From NCBI RefSeq assembly GCF_044628455.1, contig NZ_JBIYZW010000001.1, positions 558,001-622,000 on the forward strand: a stretch of DNA of 64,000 nucleotides, written 5' to 3'. Position numbers and translations under genes: made by a program. Shown in pieces: positions 62,121 through 64,000 of this stretch (its first letter is position 1; the number at the start of each line of letters is the position of its first letter). This DNA comes from Solirubrum sp044628455. Its GTDB lineage: Bacteria > Bacteroidota > Bacteroidia > Cytophagales > Hymenobacteraceae. The notes beneath the pieces are model-generated. The model did no database searches and was not told the DNA's origin. It saw only the letters and a program-made list of their open reading frames with translations.

Positions 62121-62904
62121 GTGCCGTTTCCGTTTTGCCACCCCGCCGCCGTACTGCCCCCTGGCCCGCTGCCGCGGGCTGCCCCTCTCGGCGCTGGTGG
62201 TGGGCAGCATGAGCCCCGACTTCCTGTACTTTCTGCGCCTGGTGCCCCGCGGCCACTTCGGCCACACGCTGCCGGGCCTGGTGCTGTTTTGCCTGCCGCT
62301 GAGCTTGCTGGTGCTCGGACTCTGGCACCGCATCGTGAAGGAGCCCGCCGCCGAGCTGCTGCCCGGGCTGCTGCGTGCCCGGCTAAGCCCGCTGGCCCGG
62401 CAGCCCTTTCCGCTGGGCCGCCGGTTACCGCTGCTGGCCGCCGCCATCCTGCTGGGCGCCCTCACGCACCTGGTCTGGGACTCGGCCACCCACGCCGATG
62501 GCTGGCTGGTGCGGCGCCTGCCCGCGCTGCAGGCCGAGCTGCCGTTTCCGGTATTTGGTAGGATGCCCGCCTTCAAGCTGGCCCAGCACCTGAGCTCCTT
62601 GCTGGGGGCGGCCGGGCTGCTGCTGGCCCTGGGCCGCTGGCTAACCCGGGCGCCGCGGCAGCCTATTGCCGGCCCCGCCGCGCCGCCGTGGCTGCTGGCC
62701 GTGTTGGTGGGGACGGCCGTGGCCCTGGGGTTTGGCTACGGCTACTGGCAGGCCCGGCCCATTATAGACTATGCATCGGCTCGGGAACTGCTGGCGCGGG
62801 GCGTGGTGGCCAGCAGCACGGTCCTGTGGCTGGCGCTGCTGCTGTGGGGCCTGAGGCAACAGCACCAAAAAAAGCGGACCCGCCCCGAAAGGCTGGCCAG
62901 CTGA
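62121..62904 (+). pseudogene. DUF4184 membrane protein, apparently frameshifted near its start
   Basis: A GTG at 62121 begins a perfect DUF4184 N-terminus (VPFPFCHPAAVLP, family pattern MPFTFSHPAAVLPL). The rest of the protein (LARCRGLPLSALVVGSMSPD, FLRLVPRGHFGHTLPG, LGALTHLVWDSATHADGW, FKLAQHLSSLLG) continues in a different frame. The change falls in the run CCCCC at 62157-62161; removing one C restores one reading frame of about 260 residues. Either the gene is broken, or the sequence has a homopolymer error, or slippage corrects it. The open frame from 62077 lacks a family start. The protein has about seven helices and an unknown role. Confidence 0.7.
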
Positions 62905-62927
62905 AGTCGGAGGGTAAAGAAAGTAAG

Positions 62928-63425
62928 CTAAGAGTGACCCAGCTCGGCTACGGCCGACTGGCTCAGGGCGGCCGGCGCCGGCTCGGCGCTGGGCAGCTCG
63001 GTGGTGGCGCTGGTGGCCTCCCACTCGCGGAAACGGGTGATTTCGCCCTGGAACTTGCCCACAAACCAGCTCATCAGGCTCAAATCGTCGAGGAAGCCCA
63101 GCACCGGAATGAAGTCGGGCACCAGGTCGATGGGGGAGAGGGTGTACAGCAGCACGGCCAGGCCCGAGAGGATGGTGCCGGTTTCAATCTGCCGGTAGGA
63201 GCCGCTGATGTAGCTGCGCAGCATCCGCACCACGGTCAGCATCACGTCGATGAGCTGGGCAAACTTGTTTTTCTTGCTTTTCTGGTCGGCCAGCTTGTCG
63301 GCTACTTCATTAAGCATGAGCACGGCCTTGAAGGGGCGGCCAAGCAGGCGGGCGGCGCGGTTGAGAAACACGTTGAAGAGCGCGTTCTTGGAAATCTGGA
63401 GGCCTTTGTCGGCGAGTGAGGACAT
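62928..63425 (-). CDS. YkvA family protein (DUF1232)
   Basis: This 165-residue protein has the DUF1232 core SGLAVLLYTLSPIDLVPDFI followed by PVLGFLDDLSLMSWFVGKF, a short membrane-associated hairpin. A basic N-terminal region (NVFLNRAARLLGRPFKAVLM, KLADQKSKKNKFAQL) and an Ala/Pro/Ser tail flank it. The function is unknown. It is convergent with the DUF4184 gene (23 bases apart) and divergent from the DinB-like gene. The start is ATG 63425. Confidence 0.9.
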   Translation of the reverse strand: MSSLADKGLQISKNALFNVFLNRAARLLGRPFKAVLMLNEVADKLADQKSKKNKFAQLIDVMLTVVRMLRSYISGSYRQIETGTILSGLAVLLYTLSPIDLVPDFIPVLGFLDDLSLMSWFVGKFQGEITRFREWEATSATTELPSAEPAPAALSQSAVAELGHS

Positions 63426-63644
63426 GGGAGAAGCAGTGAGATGAGCAATGCGGGTTGTACGGCAGAGCTAGCCCGGCGTTGACCGCGGGCCGGGTAGTAT
63501 TGCCCCGGTCCCGGGCGGCTGTGGGCCTGGGCCGCGCGGGGCTTTTCGCCGCAGCCGCTACGCGGTCCGCCCCGGGTCTTGCGGGGCGCCCGCCGGCTGG
63601 GCCGGTAGCCTATATTCGCGCTTTCTCCTTTTCTCTTGGAAATC

Positions 63645-64000
63645 ATGTCGTCGCAGCGCCCCGCAGCCGGTACTTACCCGGCGTATTCCGACTCCTATTT
63701 CAGCCGCATTCCGCTCGGAGCTGACCCGCTGGACCTGCTTGGCGTGCAGCCCACGGCCCTGCATCAGCTGCTGGGCGAGTTGAGCGAGGCGCAGGCCGGC
63801 TTCCGCTACGCCCCGGGCAAGTGGAGCATCAAGCAGGTGGTGCTGCACCTGGCCGACGCCGAGCGCATCTTTGCCTACCGCGCCCTGCGCTTCGCCCGCG
63901 CCGACGCACAGGAACTGCCTGGCTTCGACGAAAACGCCTATGCCGACCACTCAGCTGCCGACGAGCGGTCCTTGGTCAGTCTGCTGCAGGAGTACGCCGC
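63645..64000 (+). CDS. DinB family protein (partial, runs off right edge)
   Basis: The first 118 codons are present and open to the edge. They encode SDSYFSRIPLGADPLDLLGV, LLGELSEAQAGFRYAPGKWS and IKQVVLHLADAERIFAYRAL, the DinB four-helix-bundle start with the metal-ligand His in LHLADAERIF. DinB-like proteins are stress-induced thiol-dependent transferases or putative metalloenzymes; this subfamily is typical of Bacteroidota. A TATATTCG box (7 of 8 against TAnnTTTG) lies at 63611-63618, 26 bases upstream of the ATG. Confidence 0.88.
   Translation, partial: MSSQRPAAGTYPAYSDSYFSRIPLGADPLDLLGVQPTALHQLLGELSEAQAGFRYAPGKWSIKQVVLHLADAERIFAYRALRFARADAQELPGFDENAYADHSAADERSLVSLLQEYA

Noticed and set aside
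61833..62561. A 242-codon plus-strand frame as a separate gene
   Set aside because: Its only meaningful part is the 13-residue DUF4184 start at 62121; before that it is antisense to the peptidase, and after 62161 it is out of frame.

Overview
The window looks like chromosomal DNA of a GC-rich Bacteroidota, most likely a Hymenobacter-type member of the Cytophagales (inference). The signs are many TAnnTTTG promoter -7 boxes, very short or absent leaders, secreted and lipoprotein-rich gene content, an S46 dipeptidyl-peptidase, DUF4184/DUF4112/DUF2383 proteins and a one-gene cold-shock unit. I see no rRNA, tRNA, CRISPR array, transposase or prophage. About 54 genes are supported, including partial genes at both edges (SH3-like protein at 1-507, DinB-like protein from 63645).

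Layout. 0-14.8 kb: DUF4265 protein, RecQ, DUF2306 membrane protein, a tandem pair of unknown secreted paralogs, a LexA-like XRE-S24 repressor with a palindromic operator candidate, pirin, an esterase, an M2 peptidase, an MtfA-SEC-C fusion, a small tyrosine phosphatase and DUF2625. 14.8-22 kb: DbpA-type helicase, YihY, DUF2062, SseB, a cytochrome c/SCO/lipoprotein operon, DUF4112, then a 20-unit 21-bp repeat array. 22-32.3 kb: aldo/keto reductase and an ion and turgor neighbourhood (two cation/proton antiporters, a divergent diadenylate cyclase, a CLC channel with CBS domains, an MscS channel). 32.6-49 kb: S74 autoprocessing protein, Fcy1-like cytosine deaminase, hydrolases, and an AddA/AddB recombination helicase-nuclease pair split by five mostly unknown genes. 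48-64 kb: unknown protein, thioesterase, AlkD-like repair protein, CspA and a cold-shock-type DEAD helicase, DUF2383, HI0933 flavoprotein, two SDR-fold enzymes, DUF1571 with a LysM-like stretch, a glycosyltransferase, a second 21-bp array, DPP11-like peptidase, a DUF4184 gene with an apparent frameshift, and YkvA.

The most unusual content is not a gene. Short-period repeat tracts (7-bp GTTG type, about 10-bp GGATT type, about 10-bp GAATG type) begin at or within a few bases of the stop codon of nine genes. The same 7-bp/21-bp repeat family lies in frame inside both addA and addB, where it encodes Asn/Gln/Thr-rich heptapeptide linkers just before the C-terminal domain of each subunit. Two long arrays with a 21-bp period, paired perfect hairpins built from eight TGTACCAA boxes, and a 153-bp palindromic element with 14-bp terminal inverted repeats complete a dense, apparently uncharacterised repeat landscape.
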